Made by a program: the position numbers and the translations under genes. A stretch of 64,000 nt of DNA, taken from assembly GCF_000702305.1 (NCBI RefSeq), contig NZ_JNLC01000011.1:434001-498000 (forward strand). The letters run 5' to 3'. Below, piece after piece: positions 41,447 to 50,066 of the stretch. Under the pieces are notes generated by a model. That model was not told the origin of the DNA, searched no databases, and saw nothing but the letters and a program-made list of their open reading frames with translations. Position 1 is the stretch's first letter, and every line of letters begins with the position of its first letter. Source of the stretch: Allobosea sp. 117 (GTDB lineage Bacteria; Pseudomonadota; Alphaproteobacteria; Rhizobiales; Xanthobacteraceae).

Positions 41447-42292
41447 ATGTCGACGACCGCCGTTCCCGACGTCACGCTGAACGACGACACGACATTGCCG
41501 GCCATCGGGTTCGGCACCTACAAGCTGAACGGCGCCGAGGGCGTCGCGGGAATGGCGAGCGCCATCCGGAACGGCTACCGGCTGCTGGATTCGGCCTTCA
41601 ACTACGAGAATGAGGGCGCGCTCGGCGTAGCGATCCGGCAGGCGGGTGTGCCGCGCGCGGAGCTGCGCGTCACCTCCAAGCTGCCGGGGCGCCACCACCA
41701 TCACGACGAGGCCATCGCCACCATCGAGGAATCGCTCTATCGCGCGCAGCTCGACTATTACGACCTCTACCTGATCCACTGGCCCAATCCGGGCCGGGGC
41801 CTCTATGTCGAGGCCTGGAGCGCTCTGATCGAGGCGCGCAAGCGTGGTCTGGTCCGTTCGATCGGCGTCTGCAATTTCCTGCCGGCGCATCTGGAGAGGA
41901 TCATCGGCGAGACGGGAGTGACGCCGGCGATCAACCAGGTGGAGCTGCATCCCTATTTTCCGCAGGCCGAGCAGCGCGCCTTCGACAGGGCGCATGGGAT
42001 CGTCACCGAATCCTGGAGCCCGCTCGGGCGCGCCAACCGGCTGCTGCAGGAGCCGGTGATCGAGGCGATCGCCGCCCGGCTCGGCCGGACCATCGGCCAG
42101 GTGATCCTGCGCTGGCACGTGCAGCTCGGCGCCGTCCCGCTGCCCAAGGCGGCCAGCAGCGCGCGCCAGATCGAGAACCTCTCGATCTTCGACTTCGAGC
42201 TCCCGCCCGAGGATATGTCGGCGATCACGGCGCTGGCGCGCCCCGACGGACGCAACTTCGATCAGGATCCGGCGCGGTACGAGGAGTTCTGA
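41447..42292 (+). CDS. Aldo/keto reductase
   Basis: 281-residue NADPH-dependent aldo/keto reductase with the full catalytic tetrad Asp48 (LLDSAFNY), Tyr53, Lys78 (TSKLPG) and His111 (LIHWPNPG). GAGGAG six bases upstream supports the ATG at 41447. It is divergent from the TRAP operon and could reduce a related aldehyde or ketone, or reduce excess aldehyde in detoxification. The next gene is a GntR regulator on the same strand 209 bases on. Confidence 0.92.
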   Translation: MSTTAVPDVTLNDDTTLPAIGFGTYKLNGAEGVAGMASAIRNGYRLLDSAFNYENEGALGVAIRQAGVPRAELRVTSKLPGRHHHHDEAIATIEESLYRAQLDYYDLYLIHWPNPGRGLYVEAWSALIEARKRGLVRSIGVCNFLPAHLERIIGETGVTPAINQVELHPYFPQAEQRAFDRAHGIVTESWSPLGRANRLLQEPVIEAIAARLGRTIGQVILRWHVQLGAVPLPKAASSARQIENLSIFDFELPPEDMSAITALARPDGRNFDQDPARYEEF

Positions 42293-42422
42293 TCGCGGGG
42301 CGCCGGGACATATCGAACGGCTGCGCGTCTCTGCGTGAGTCATGGCCCTTGTTCGGCAATCCGTCCCGACCCGCGACCGTCCGGAACGAAAGTCAGGAGC
42401 GGAGGGGTGATTCCGGCAAAAA

Positions 42423-42432
42423 TTGTCGACAG
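42423..42432 (+). promoter_or_regulatory. GntR-type operator TTGTCGACAG before gntR1
   Basis: TTGTCGACAG followed by TAG lies 70 bases before the first GntR gene. It matches the TTGTNNACAG pattern that recurs before five other start points in the window (52733, 52930, 55513, 60255 reversed, 60414). FCD-type GntR regulators bind dyads of this kind. Confidence 0.55.
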
Positions 42433-42501
42433 TAGTGCAATCTTCCGTTGACATGGGTGAGGCGAGTTCCTAGCGTCCGCCCTCGTCAGGAGGGGCGCCC
42501 C

Positions 42502-43170
42502 GTGCCGACCAACGCCATCGAGCTGTTGAAGTCGCATTCTCTGCCGATGCTCATCGAGGAGGAGATCCAGCGGGTCATCCTTAAGGGCGAATACGCGCCC
42601 GGCGATCGCATCAACGAGAAGGAGCTGGTGCTGCGCTTCGGCACCAGCCGCGGCCCGATCCGCGAGGCGCTGCGCTCGCTCGAATCGAGCGGGCTGATCG
42701 AGCAGATCCCCAATCGCGGCGTGTTCGTGCGCAAGCTCAGCGCCGCCGAGGCGGCCAACATGTACGACGTGCGCGCCGTGCTGTTCGCCCTCGCCGGGCG
42801 GCTGATGGCGATGCGCGCCACGCCCGAGGAGATCGCGCGGCTGCGCGGCTTCGCGCAGGCGATGGACGAGGCGATCGCCCGGGGCGACGTCGAGGCCTAT
42901 CTGCGCGGCAACTTCGCCCTGCACGAATTCATCGTCACCCATGCCGGCAATCCGGTGCTGGCGAGCCAGTACCTGTCGCTCATCAAGCAACTGCGCCTCT
43001 ACCGCACGCGCAACCTCATGCTGCCGGAATCGATGCGCGCCTCGAACGACGAGCATCACGAGATGATCGACGCCATCGCTGCGCACGATCCCGAACGTGC
43101 CGCGAGCACCCACCTCAACCATGTGGCGACGGCGAAGCAGCGCCTGATGGCGACGCCGAACATCGCCTGA
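42502..43170 (+). CDS. GntR family regulator, FCD subfamily (gntR1)
   Basis: 222-residue FCD-type GntR regulator. The winged helix (about residues 15-77) includes EKELVLRFGTSRGPIREALRSLE, followed by the all-helical FCD ligand-binding domain with conserved Asp and His residues (FALHEFIV, SNDEHHEMIDAI). GTG at 42502 fits AGGAGG just upstream. It is the first gene of a plus-strand unit with MmgE/PrpD, a TTT transporter, a second MmgE/PrpD and an SDR, and probably senses a carboxylic acid they handle. Confidence 0.9.
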   Translation: MPTNAIELLKSHSLPMLIEEEIQRVILKGEYAPGDRINEKELVLRFGTSRGPIREALRSLESSGLIEQIPNRGVFVRKLSAAEAANMYDVRAVLFALAGRLMAMRATPEEIARLRGFAQAMDEAIARGDVEAYLRGNFALHEFIVTHAGNPVLASQYLSLIKQLRLYRTRNLMLPESMRASNDEHHEMIDAIAAHDPERAASTHLNHVATAKQRLMATPNIA

Positions 43171-43196
43171 CCGCCGCCCGAATCCGGAGTTCCCGC

Positions 43197-44639
43197 GTGA
43201 GCGCATCCGCGTCCGACATCACCCGCCAGGCCCTCGGCTTCGTCGAGCAGACGAGCTATCGGGATCTTCCCGCCGAGGCGCTGCGGATCGGCCGTCGCTG
43301 CATCGTCGATGCGGCGGGCCTCTATCTCGCGGGCAGCCGGGAGCACTCGGTCGAAATCCTCATCGCGGATGCGCTCGACCAGGGTGGCCGGCCCGACGCG
43401 CCGCTGCCGGCGACCGGCGCGACCCGCGTGCCGGCGGCGCTCGCCGCGCGCGTCTGGGGCACCGCGGGCCATGCCCATGACTGGGACGACACCCAGGTCT
43501 CGCACGATCCCGCCCATGTCTACGGGCTGCTAACACACCCCACGGTGCCGCCGCTCACCGCTGCGCTGATCACTGCCGAGCGGCTCGGCACGCGCGACGG
43601 GCGCGAGGTGATGCTTGCCTTCCAGCTCGGCTTCGAGGTCGAGTGCAAGATTTCCGAATGGATGCTGCCGCGTCATTACCGCCGCGGCCATCATTCGAGC
43701 GGAACGGTCGGCACCTTCGGCGCCTGCGTCGCCGCGGCGAAGCTCCACGGCCTCACCGGCGACAGGCTCGCCCACGCGTTCGGCATGGCGGCAAGCTTCG
43801 CGGCCGGCATCCGCGTGAATTTCGGCACCATGACGAAGCCGCTGCATGTCGGGCGGGCCTGCGAGAACGGCGTGACCGCCGCCGCCCTCGCTGCCCGCGG
43901 CTTCGAGGCCGATCCCGCCGCGCTCGACGGTCCGTGGGGCTTCTTCTCGGTGATGGGCGAGGGCTTCGACGCGGCGAAGGCCGCGCAGGGCTTCGGCAAG
44001 CCCTTCACCATCGAAAGCCCCGGCGTGTCGATCAAGCCCTATCCCTCCGGCATCCTCACCCATCAGTCGATGGACGCCATGCTGAAGCTGGTGCTCGACC
44101 ACGATTTGAAGCCGGAGGAGGTCGCCCGCATCCGCTTCTATGCCGGGCGCAACATCATCGAGCCGATCCGCTACCCGATCGCGAAGAACCACCTGCAGGC
44201 GAAGTTCTCCATGCCGGCGCTGCTGGCGATGATCGTGCTGCGCCGGCGCGCCAGCCACCACGAGTTCGAGGACGCCTTTGTGGCGGGCGCTGCGATGCAG
44301 GACCTGCAGGCGCGCACCGAGGTGATCAACGACGAGGCGATCGACGCGCGCGGCTACGACCTCATCCGCTCGCGCATCGAGGTCGACACGACGGACGGCC
44401 GGACGCTCACCCAGTGGGCAGACGAGCGCTATCGCGGCGGCCCGCTCAACCCGATCAGCGATGCCGACCTCGATGCCAAGTTCCGTATGTGCGCGGAAGG
44501 CGTGGTCGACGGCGCTGCCCAGGAGGAGCTGCTCGGTCTCGCGCGCTCCCTCGACACGGGCGCCGATCTCGCCCGCTTCATGAGCCTGATGGCCGGCGCG
44601 CCGGCCATCGCCAAGGAGGTGCGCGCACGCTCCGCATGA
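43197..44639 (+). CDS. MmgE/PrpD family protein (paralogue 3)
   Basis: 480-residue MmgE/PrpD protein starting at GTG 43197 with TCCGGAG eight bases before. Its signature is DWDDTQVSHDPAHVYGLLTHPTVPPLTAAL, closer to paralogue 5 (50067-51494, also DDTQ...VYGLLTHPT) than to the others. The conserved FGTMTKPLHVGRACENG and GVSIKPYPSG segments are present. It follows gntR1 by 26 bases. Reaction unknown; likely acts on the carboxylate taken up by the TTT system encoded next. Confidence 0.9.
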   Translation: MSASASDITRQALGFVEQTSYRDLPAEALRIGRRCIVDAAGLYLAGSREHSVEILIADALDQGGRPDAPLPATGATRVPAALAARVWGTAGHAHDWDDTQVSHDPAHVYGLLTHPTVPPLTAALITAERLGTRDGREVMLAFQLGFEVECKISEWMLPRHYRRGHHSSGTVGTFGACVAAAKLHGLTGDRLAHAFGMAASFAAGIRVNFGTMTKPLHVGRACENGVTAAALAARGFEADPAALDGPWGFFSVMGEGFDAAKAAQGFGKPFTIESPGVSIKPYPSGILTHQSMDAMLKLVLDHDLKPEEVARIRFYAGRNIIEPIRYPIAKNHLQAKFSMPALLAMIVLRRRASHHEFEDAFVAGAAMQDLQARTEVINDEAIDARGYDLIRSRIEVDTTDGRTLTQWADERYRGGPLNPISDADLDAKFRMCAEGVVDGAAQEELLGLARSLDTGADLARFMSLMAGAPAIAKEVRARSA

Positions 44640-44729
44640 GGGGGTGCGGGCGCCAAGGAAACTGACGCGACGATCTGAAAACCCGGCGAGCGTTCCCAGA
44701 AGAGGCGCCGCCATTCACGGGAGGAAGCA

Positions 44730-45695
44730 ATGCAACTGAGAGCAGGTCTCCTATATCTCGCCGGCGCGGTTGCCGGCGCCGTCGGGCTGTCGGCGGCCGT
44801 CATGGCCGATCCGGCGCCGTATCCGCACAAGGTGGTGACGCTGGTCACCCATTCGAGCCCGGGCGGCGGCTCGGACGTCTTCCTGCGCGAGCTGTCGAAA
44901 TATCTCGGCCGCTACATCGGCGCGACCTTCGTCGTCGAGAACGTGCAGGGTGGCAGCGGCGCCAAGGCGATGGCGCGCACCGCGGCGGCGCCGGCCGACG
45001 GCACCGTCTTCTATGCGACGACGCCGACCTACATCTACACCTCGCTGCTGTCGAAGCCCTCCAAGACCTATAAGGACCTGGAGCCGCTGGTGAACGTGTT
45101 CACCGACACCGAGGTGGTGTTCACCCGCACCGACGGCCCCTTCAAGACGCTTCAGGACGTGATCGACCACGCCAAGAAGGAGCGCGGCAAATGGGGAGCC
45201 GCCAACCCCGCTTCGCTGGAGCGCCAGGCCGCCGAGCAGCTCAAGCGCGCCGCCGGCGTCAACGCCGCCATCGTCACCCATGAGGGCGGCGGCGACATGA
45301 TGCTGAACGTGCTGAACGGCACGCTCGATATCGGCATCGGCGAGATTCAGGAGCTGCGCTCCCAGCTCGAGGCCGGCAAGGTGCGCCTGCTCGCCACCTT
45401 CAACCCCGAGCGCATTCCCGAGAAGCCGGACGTGCCGACGGTTAAGGAATCGGGCTTCAACGTGCAGCTCGTGAAGTTCCGCGGCCTCGCCGGGCCGAAG
45501 GGCATTCCGGAGAACGTCACCAAGATCTGGGACGAGGCGGTGCAGAAGGTGCTGGCCGATCCCGAGTACAAGAAGGCCTATACCGAGGAAGTGCTGGTGC
45601 CGCAGTTCATCGCGCACAAGGACTATCCGACCTTCATCGACGACTTCGCGACCAAGACCGAGAGCTTCCTGAAGGAGACCGGCGCCATCAAGTGA
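44730..45695 (+). CDS. tctC: TctC-type substrate-binding protein of a complete TTT transporter
   Basis: 321-residue periplasmic receptor of the TctC family. Residues 1-27 form a signal peptide ending AVMA before DPAPYP. The ligand loop reads THSSPGGGSDVFLREL, retaining the Asp that contacts solute in relatives. It is followed by tctB and tctA, giving a complete tripartite tricarboxylate transporter. A strong hairpin at 45733-45758 lies between it and tctB. GGGAGG precedes the ATG at 44730. Confidence 0.92.
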   Translation: MQLRAGLLYLAGAVAGAVGLSAAVMADPAPYPHKVVTLVTHSSPGGGSDVFLRELSKYLGRYIGATFVVENVQGGSGAKAMARTAAAPADGTVFYATTPTYIYTSLLSKPSKTYKDLEPLVNVFTDTEVVFTRTDGPFKTLQDVIDHAKKERGKWGAANPASLERQAAEQLKRAAGVNAAIVTHEGGGDMMLNVLNGTLDIGIGEIQELRSQLEAGKVRLLATFNPERIPEKPDVPTVKESGFNVQLVKFRGLAGPKGIPENVTKIWDEAVQKVLADPEYKKAYTEEVLVPQFIAHKDYPTFIDDFATKTESFLKETGAIK

Positions 45696-45732
45696 TGGCC
45701 CGGCATCGCACCTTCGCGCCCGAGCGAAATGA

Positions 45733-45758
45733 CGGCACAGGCCGGCGGGCCTGTGCCG
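45733..45758 (+). other. Intercistronic hairpin between tctC and tctB
   Basis: CGGCACAGGCC (45733-45743) pairs perfectly with GGCCTGTGCCG (45748-45758) around GGCG, 37 bases after the tctC stop. No T-run follows. It probably sets receptor expression above the permease. Confidence 0.7.
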
Positions 45759-45780
45759 GAACCCGATAGGACCAAGGGTC

Positions 45781-46260
45781 ATGAACAAGGACGGCTTGAG
45801 CGGCCTCGTGCTGCTGGCGCTGGCTGCCATCTATTACTGGGCCACCGGCCTGATCCCCGACAGCACGCTCGAAGACGAGGTCGGCGCCACCGGCCTGCCG
45901 CGCGCGCTCACCTTCGCGCTGGCCGGGCTCGGCGTGATCCTCCTGGTGCGCGGCGTGCTCGCCGGCCGCCAGGCTGCGCCGAAGGCGGCCCGCGCGGCCG
46001 ATGACGAGGAACAGGACGCCACGCTGCCGCGCGCCATCGGCTTCCTGCTGTTCGGCCTCGCCTATGTGCTGATCCTGCCCTATGCCGGCTACCTCATCTC
46101 GGTCGGCCTGCTGATCGCCGCCGTGGCGCTCTACGAGGGCGCGCCGCGGCGCTGGACTGTGCCGGTGGCAGCGGTCGGCGGGGCGGTCCTCTACTGGGCG
46201 ATCTTCGTCAAGCTGCTCGGCGTCAACCAGCCGGCCGGCCTTCTGGAGGGGCTGATCTGA
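45781..46260 (+). CDS. tctB: TTT transporter small membrane subunit TctB
   Basis: 159-residue small membrane subunit with four hydrophobic segments (about residues 8-25, 40-60, 84-118 as two, 133-152). Low sequence conservation is usual for TctB; the call rests on size, topology and position between tctC and tctA. Its TGA shares one base with the tctA ATG (TGATG). Confidence 0.88.
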   Translation: MNKDGLSGLVLLALAAIYYWATGLIPDSTLEDEVGATGLPRALTFALAGLGVILLVRGVLAGRQAAPKAARAADDEEQDATLPRAIGFLLFGLAYVLILPYAGYLISVGLLIAAVALYEGAPRRWTVPVAAVGGAVLYWAIFVKLLGVNQPAGLLEGLI

Positions 46261-47756
46261 TGGCGACCTTCTGGGACATCATCCATCTTCTGACCGGTAC
46301 GCCGCTTCTCTTCGTTGCCATCATCGGGCTGACCTGGGGCATCCTCGGTGGCGCGCTGCCGGGCATCTCGGCCTCCATCACCATGGCCCTGGTGCTGCCC
46401 TTCACCTATACGATGGACCCGGCGATGGCGATCGCGCTGCTCGCCTGCGTCTATATCGGCGCCGAATATGGCGGCTCGATCCCGGCGATCCTGATCCGCA
46501 CCCCCGGCACCAATTCCTCGGCTGCCACCGTGATCGACGGCTACGAGCTGAACCGGCAGGGCCGCGCCGGCGAGGCGCTTGGCATCTCGCTGATGTCGGG
46601 GGTCATTGGCAGCCTGTTCGGCCTCGCCATGCTGGTGCTGCTCACCGAGCCGCTGTCCTGGCTGGCGCTGGCCTTCACCCCGCCCTCCTATTTCGGCCTC
46701 GGCATCCTCGGCCTGTCGGTCATCGCCTCGATGACCGGCGGCTCGCTGGTGAAGGGCCTGTCCTCGGCGGTGATCGGCCTGATGATCGCCACCGTCGGCA
46801 CCGACCCGATCTCCGGCGTCAACCGCTACACCTTCGACATCCCGGACCTGCTGAACGGCGTCGAGCCGGTGCTGGTGATGGTCGGCCTGTTCGCGCTGAC
46901 CGAGCTAATGAGCCAGTCCGGCTCGTCGAACGTCACGCAGCTTAAGGAGGCGGTGCGCATCCGCCTGCCGAGCTTGGCGATGATGAACAAGCTCAAGCGC
47001 TCGCAGTTCATCGGCTGCGTCCTCGGCCTGTTCGAGGGACTGACGCCGGGCGGCGGCGGCTCGATCGCGGCCTTCATGTCCTATAACGAGGCCAGGCGCT
47101 GGTCGAGCACGCCGGAGAAGTTCGGCAAGGGCTCGGAGGAGGGCGTCGCGGCGCCGGAGGCGGCCAATAACACGGTGGCGAGCACCGCGCTGATCCCGAT
47201 GCTCTCCTTCGGCATTCCGAGCTCGAACTCCACCGCCGTGCTGCTCGGCGGCCTGCTGATGCACGGCCTGCTGCCCGGCCCGCGCCTGTTCGAGCAGAAT
47301 CCGCAGGTGATCGACAGCCTCTATGTCGGCTCCTTCATCGCCATCATCGCGCAGATCGCCGTCGGCGTGGTCATCCTGCCCGCCGCCATCTGGCTGGTGA
47401 ACCGGCCGCGCCCCTATCGCGCCGGCTTCATCTTCGCGCTGATCCTGTCGGGCATCTACACGCTGAACAACAGCCAGATCGATCTCGGCATCGCGCTGTT
47501 CCTCGGCCTGGTCGGCTATCTGATGCGGCGGGCGGGGTTCCCGTTCCTGCCGATGATCCTCGGCGTCGTGCTCGGGCACATGGTGGAGTCGAGCTACCGG
47601 CGTTCGCTCGTGCTCTCGGGCGACGACATGATGATCTTCCTGCAGGACCCGATCTGCGTCGGCCTGCTGCTGACCGCGGCCGGCTTCGTCATCTTCTCGC
47701 TCACTCGCGAACTCCGCGACGCGCGCAAGGCCAAACTCGAGGAAGCCCATCCATGA
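46260..47756 (+). CDS. tctA: TTT transporter large membrane subunit TctA
   Basis: 498-residue inner-membrane subunit with about 12 hydrophobic segments. The two family hallmarks are visible: GGALPGISASITMALVLPFTYTM near residues 30-52 and GLFEGLTPGGGGSIAAFMSYNEARR near 255-280, then LSFGIPSSNSTAVLLGGL. It is coupled to tctB (TGATG) and to the next MmgE/PrpD gene (ATGA), so transporter and enzyme are made together. Confidence 0.94.
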   Translation: MATFWDIIHLLTGTPLLFVAIIGLTWGILGGALPGISASITMALVLPFTYTMDPAMAIALLACVYIGAEYGGSIPAILIRTPGTNSSAATVIDGYELNRQGRAGEALGISLMSGVIGSLFGLAMLVLLTEPLSWLALAFTPPSYFGLGILGLSVIASMTGGSLVKGLSSAVIGLMIATVGTDPISGVNRYTFDIPDLLNGVEPVLVMVGLFALTELMSQSGSSNVTQLKEAVRIRLPSLAMMNKLKRSQFIGCVLGLFEGLTPGGGGSIAAFMSYNEARRWSSTPEKFGKGSEEGVAAPEAANNTVASTALIPMLSFGIPSSNSTAVLLGGLLMHGLLPGPRLFEQNPQVIDSLYVGSFIAIIAQIAVGVVILPAAIWLVNRPRPYRAGFIFALILSGIYTLNNSQIDLGIALFLGLVGYLMRRAGFPFLPMILGVVLGHMVESSYRRSLVLSGDDMMIFLQDPICVGLLLTAAGFVIFSLTRELRDARKAKLEEAHP

Positions 47757-49126
47757 ACCAGCACACCCCGGTCACCGCCGCGCCGATCGCCGAGCAGCTC
47801 GCGGCCTTCGTCACCACTGCGCAGCCGAGCGCGGCGGCGCAGGCGGTCTGCCGCGACCTTCTGTTCGACATTGTCGGGCTGGCGGTGGCGGCGCGCGGAA
47901 ACGACTACGTCACGGCGGCGCTCGCCAGCGCAGTCGACGAGGGGCCCTGTACCGCGTTCGGCCATGAGCGCCGGCTCGGCATGTATGACGCGGCGCTGGT
48001 TAACGGCACGGCGGCGCATGGCGAGGATTATGACGACACCTTCGAGGGCGGGCCGGTCCATGCCGGCGCGGTGGTGGTGTCGGCGGCGCTCGCTGCCGCC
48101 GAGCGCCATGGCCTCGATGGCACCACGGTCATGCGCGGCATCGCCATCGGCGCCGAGCTGATGTGCCGCCTCGCGCTCGTCGCCCCGCAGGCGACCCATA
48201 AGGCCGGCTTCCACCCGACCGCGATCTTCGGTGCGCCCGCGGCGACCGCCACCATCGCGGCGGCGCTGGGGCTCGACCGCGAGGCCACCACGCGCGCCTT
48301 CGGCATCGCCGGCAGCCTCGCCTCCGGCATCATCGAATATCTGGCCGACGGCAGCTCCACCAAGCGGCTTCACGCCGGCGCCGCCGCACAGGCGGGCCTG
48401 CGCGCCGCGCATCTCGCACGCGCCGGCTTCGTCGGCCCGCGCACGGTGTTCGAGGGCTCGCACGGGCTCTACAAGGCGTTCGCGCCGTCGAAGACGCCGG
48501 ACTACGCCCCCCTGCTCGACGGGCTCGGCGAGCGCTGGGTGATCGAGGGTCTCGCCTTCAAGCCCTATGCGTGCGGGACCATGACCCAGCCCTTCGTCGA
48601 CTGCGCGCTGCGCCTCGCCGCGCAGGGCGTGACGGCGGACGACATCGTCTCCATCCGTTGCAAGGTCGGTGAGGGCACGGTGCACCGGCTGTGGGCGCCG
48701 CTCGAGGAGAAACACCGGCCGCCGAACGGCTATGCCGGAAAGTTCTCGACGCCCTATTGCATGGCGGTCGCCTTCATCGACGGCGCCGCCGGCCTCGGCC
48801 AGTTCACCGACGAGCGCTCGCAGGACCCGGCCGTGCGGGCACTGGCCGCCAAGATCTCCTATGAGGTCGATCCGCAGGACGAGTATCCGCGCAACTTCAC
48901 CGGTCACCTGAAGGCCGAGCTGAAGGACGGCAGCGTGCGCGAGCTGCGCCAGCCGCACATGCGCGGCGGCGCGAGAGAGCCGCTGGAGGCACGCGAGCTC
49001 GCCGCCAAGTTCGAGGCGAATCTCGCCTTCGGCGGCGTCGACGCGGCGTCGATCGCCGCGCTGCGCGCAGCGCTGGAGCGCATCGCCGGCGGCGGCGCGG
49101 TCGATCTCGCGGCGGCGCGCCTGTGA
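47753..49126 (+). CDS. MmgE/PrpD family protein (paralogue 4)
   Basis: 457-residue MmgE/PrpD protein. Its conserved segment is AHGEDYDDTFEGGPVHAGAVV, with HAGA instead of the HPT or HPSD found in other paralogues, and is most like paralogue 1. KRLHAGAAAQAG and LAFKPYACGTMTQP are present. The start overlaps tctA by four bases and the SDR gene begins at its stop. Translation coupling links it to the TTT transporter. Confidence 0.9.
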   Translation: MNQHTPVTAAPIAEQLAAFVTTAQPSAAAQAVCRDLLFDIVGLAVAARGNDYVTAALASAVDEGPCTAFGHERRLGMYDAALVNGTAAHGEDYDDTFEGGPVHAGAVVVSAALAAAERHGLDGTTVMRGIAIGAELMCRLALVAPQATHKAGFHPTAIFGAPAATATIAAALGLDREATTRAFGIAGSLASGIIEYLADGSSTKRLHAGAAAQAGLRAAHLARAGFVGPRTVFEGSHGLYKAFAPSKTPDYAPLLDGLGERWVIEGLAFKPYACGTMTQPFVDCALRLAAQGVTADDIVSIRCKVGEGTVHRLWAPLEEKHRPPNGYAGKFSTPYCMAVAFIDGAAGLGQFTDERSQDPAVRALAAKISYEVDPQDEYPRNFTGHLKAELKDGSVRELRQPHMRGGAREPLEARELAAKFEANLAFGGVDAASIAALRAALERIAGGGAVDLAAARL

Positions 49127-49893
49127 TGGCCGACGCTTCTTCCTTCGCCGGCGCGCGCGAGCTCGAAGGCCGCGTGGCGCTGGTCACCGGCGCCTCGCGC
49201 AATATCGGCCGCGCCATCGCCGTCGCCCTTGCCGAGGGCGGGGCCTCGCTCGTGCTGACGGCGCGACGCGACCGCTCCTCGCTCGACGAGACCATCGCCG
49301 AGGTCGAGGCGAAAGGCGGCCGGGCGGTCGCGCTGCTCGGCGACCTTGCCGACCCTTCGGAGGTGAAGGCGATCGTCGGTGGCGGCCTTGCCGCATTCGG
49401 CCGGCTCGACATCATCGTCAACAATGCGTCGACGCGGAACGAGGCGCCGATCGAGGAGCTCAGCTTCGAGGCCTGGCGCGAGGTGATGACGCTCACCCTC
49501 GACGCGCCCTTCCTGCTGCTGAAGGCGGCGCTGGAGGCGCTGTCCGCCTCGGACCGCGCGACCATCGTGAACATTGGTGGCATGACCGCCTATACCGGGG
49601 CCACCCAGCGCGCCCATGTGGTGACTGCGAAGGCCGGGCTCGATGGCTTCACCAAGGCGCTGGCGCAGGACCTCGCGCCGCGCGGCATTACCGTGAACCT
49701 CGTCTCGCCGGGGATGATCGACACGGTGCGCGCGCATGGCAGCCCGCATCACTACGGCAAGACCAAGAACCTCGTCGGCCGGCGCGGCGCGCCGGAGGAG
49801 GTCGCCGCCATGGTGCGTTTTCTGTGCGGGCCGGATGCGCGCTATCTCACCGGCCAGACCGTGCACGTGAACGGTGGCGGCTATCTGCCCTGA
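49126..49893 (+). CDS. SDR-fold protein lacking the catalytic Ser and Tyr
   Basis: 255-residue short-chain dehydrogenase/reductase fold. The cofactor site TGASRNIGRA (residues 21-30) and VNNAS (98-102) are intact, and Lys169 is kept. Aligned to FabG, however, the catalytic Ser position is Gly152 and the catalytic Tyr position is Val165, in the segment QRAHVVTAKAG. The ordinary proton-relay cannot operate, so it may use another mechanism, substrate-assisted chemistry or be non-enzymatic. It may belong to a conserved divergent subfamily. It is the last gene of the gntR1 operon, sharing one base with the previous stop. Confidence 0.85.
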   Translation: MADASSFAGARELEGRVALVTGASRNIGRAIAVALAEGGASLVLTARRDRSSLDETIAEVEAKGGRAVALLGDLADPSEVKAIVGGGLAAFGRLDIIVNNASTRNEAPIEELSFEAWREVMTLTLDAPFLLLKAALEALSASDRATIVNIGGMTAYTGATQRAHVVTAKAGLDGFTKALAQDLAPRGITVNLVSPGMIDTVRAHGSPHHYGKTKNLVGRRGAPEEVAAMVRFLCGPDARYLTGQTVHVNGGGYLP

Positions 49894-49913
49894 CGTTTTG
49901 ACGCATAGAGCGC

Positions 49914-49956
49914 CGTCATCCTGAGGTGGGGCCATCGGCCCAGCCTCGAAGGATGC
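49914..49956. repeat. Rhizobiales-type intergenic palindromic element
   Basis: The segment beginning GTCATCCTGAGGTGG and ending CAGCCTCGAAGGATG is an imperfect inverted repeat of a kind common between genes in Rhizobiales genomes (CATCCT-GAGG / CCTCGAAGGATG). It sits between the convergent SDR and MmgE/PrpD genes. Recognition is from memory of the element, not from a search. Confidence 0.6.
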
Positions 49957-50014
49957 TCCCGTATCCGCCGTCATCGCCGCGTAGCCTCCCGATCGTCGTC
50001 GCCACAAACCAAAA

Positions 50015-50040
50015 CCCGGTCCGCATCGCTGCGGGCCGGG
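50015..50040. terminator. Bidirectional terminator between convergent operons
   Basis: CCCGG-T-CCGCA (50015-50025) pairs with TGCGG-G-CCGGG (50030-50040) over 11 bases with one G-T pair and a TCGC loop. Read on the minus strand the hairpin is followed by TTTTGG, a good terminator for the MmgE/PrpD unit ending at 50067; on the plus strand by CTCTTTC, weaker. Confidence 0.75.
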
Positions 50041-50066
50041 CTCTTTCGTCGTGATGTGGCCGACGA

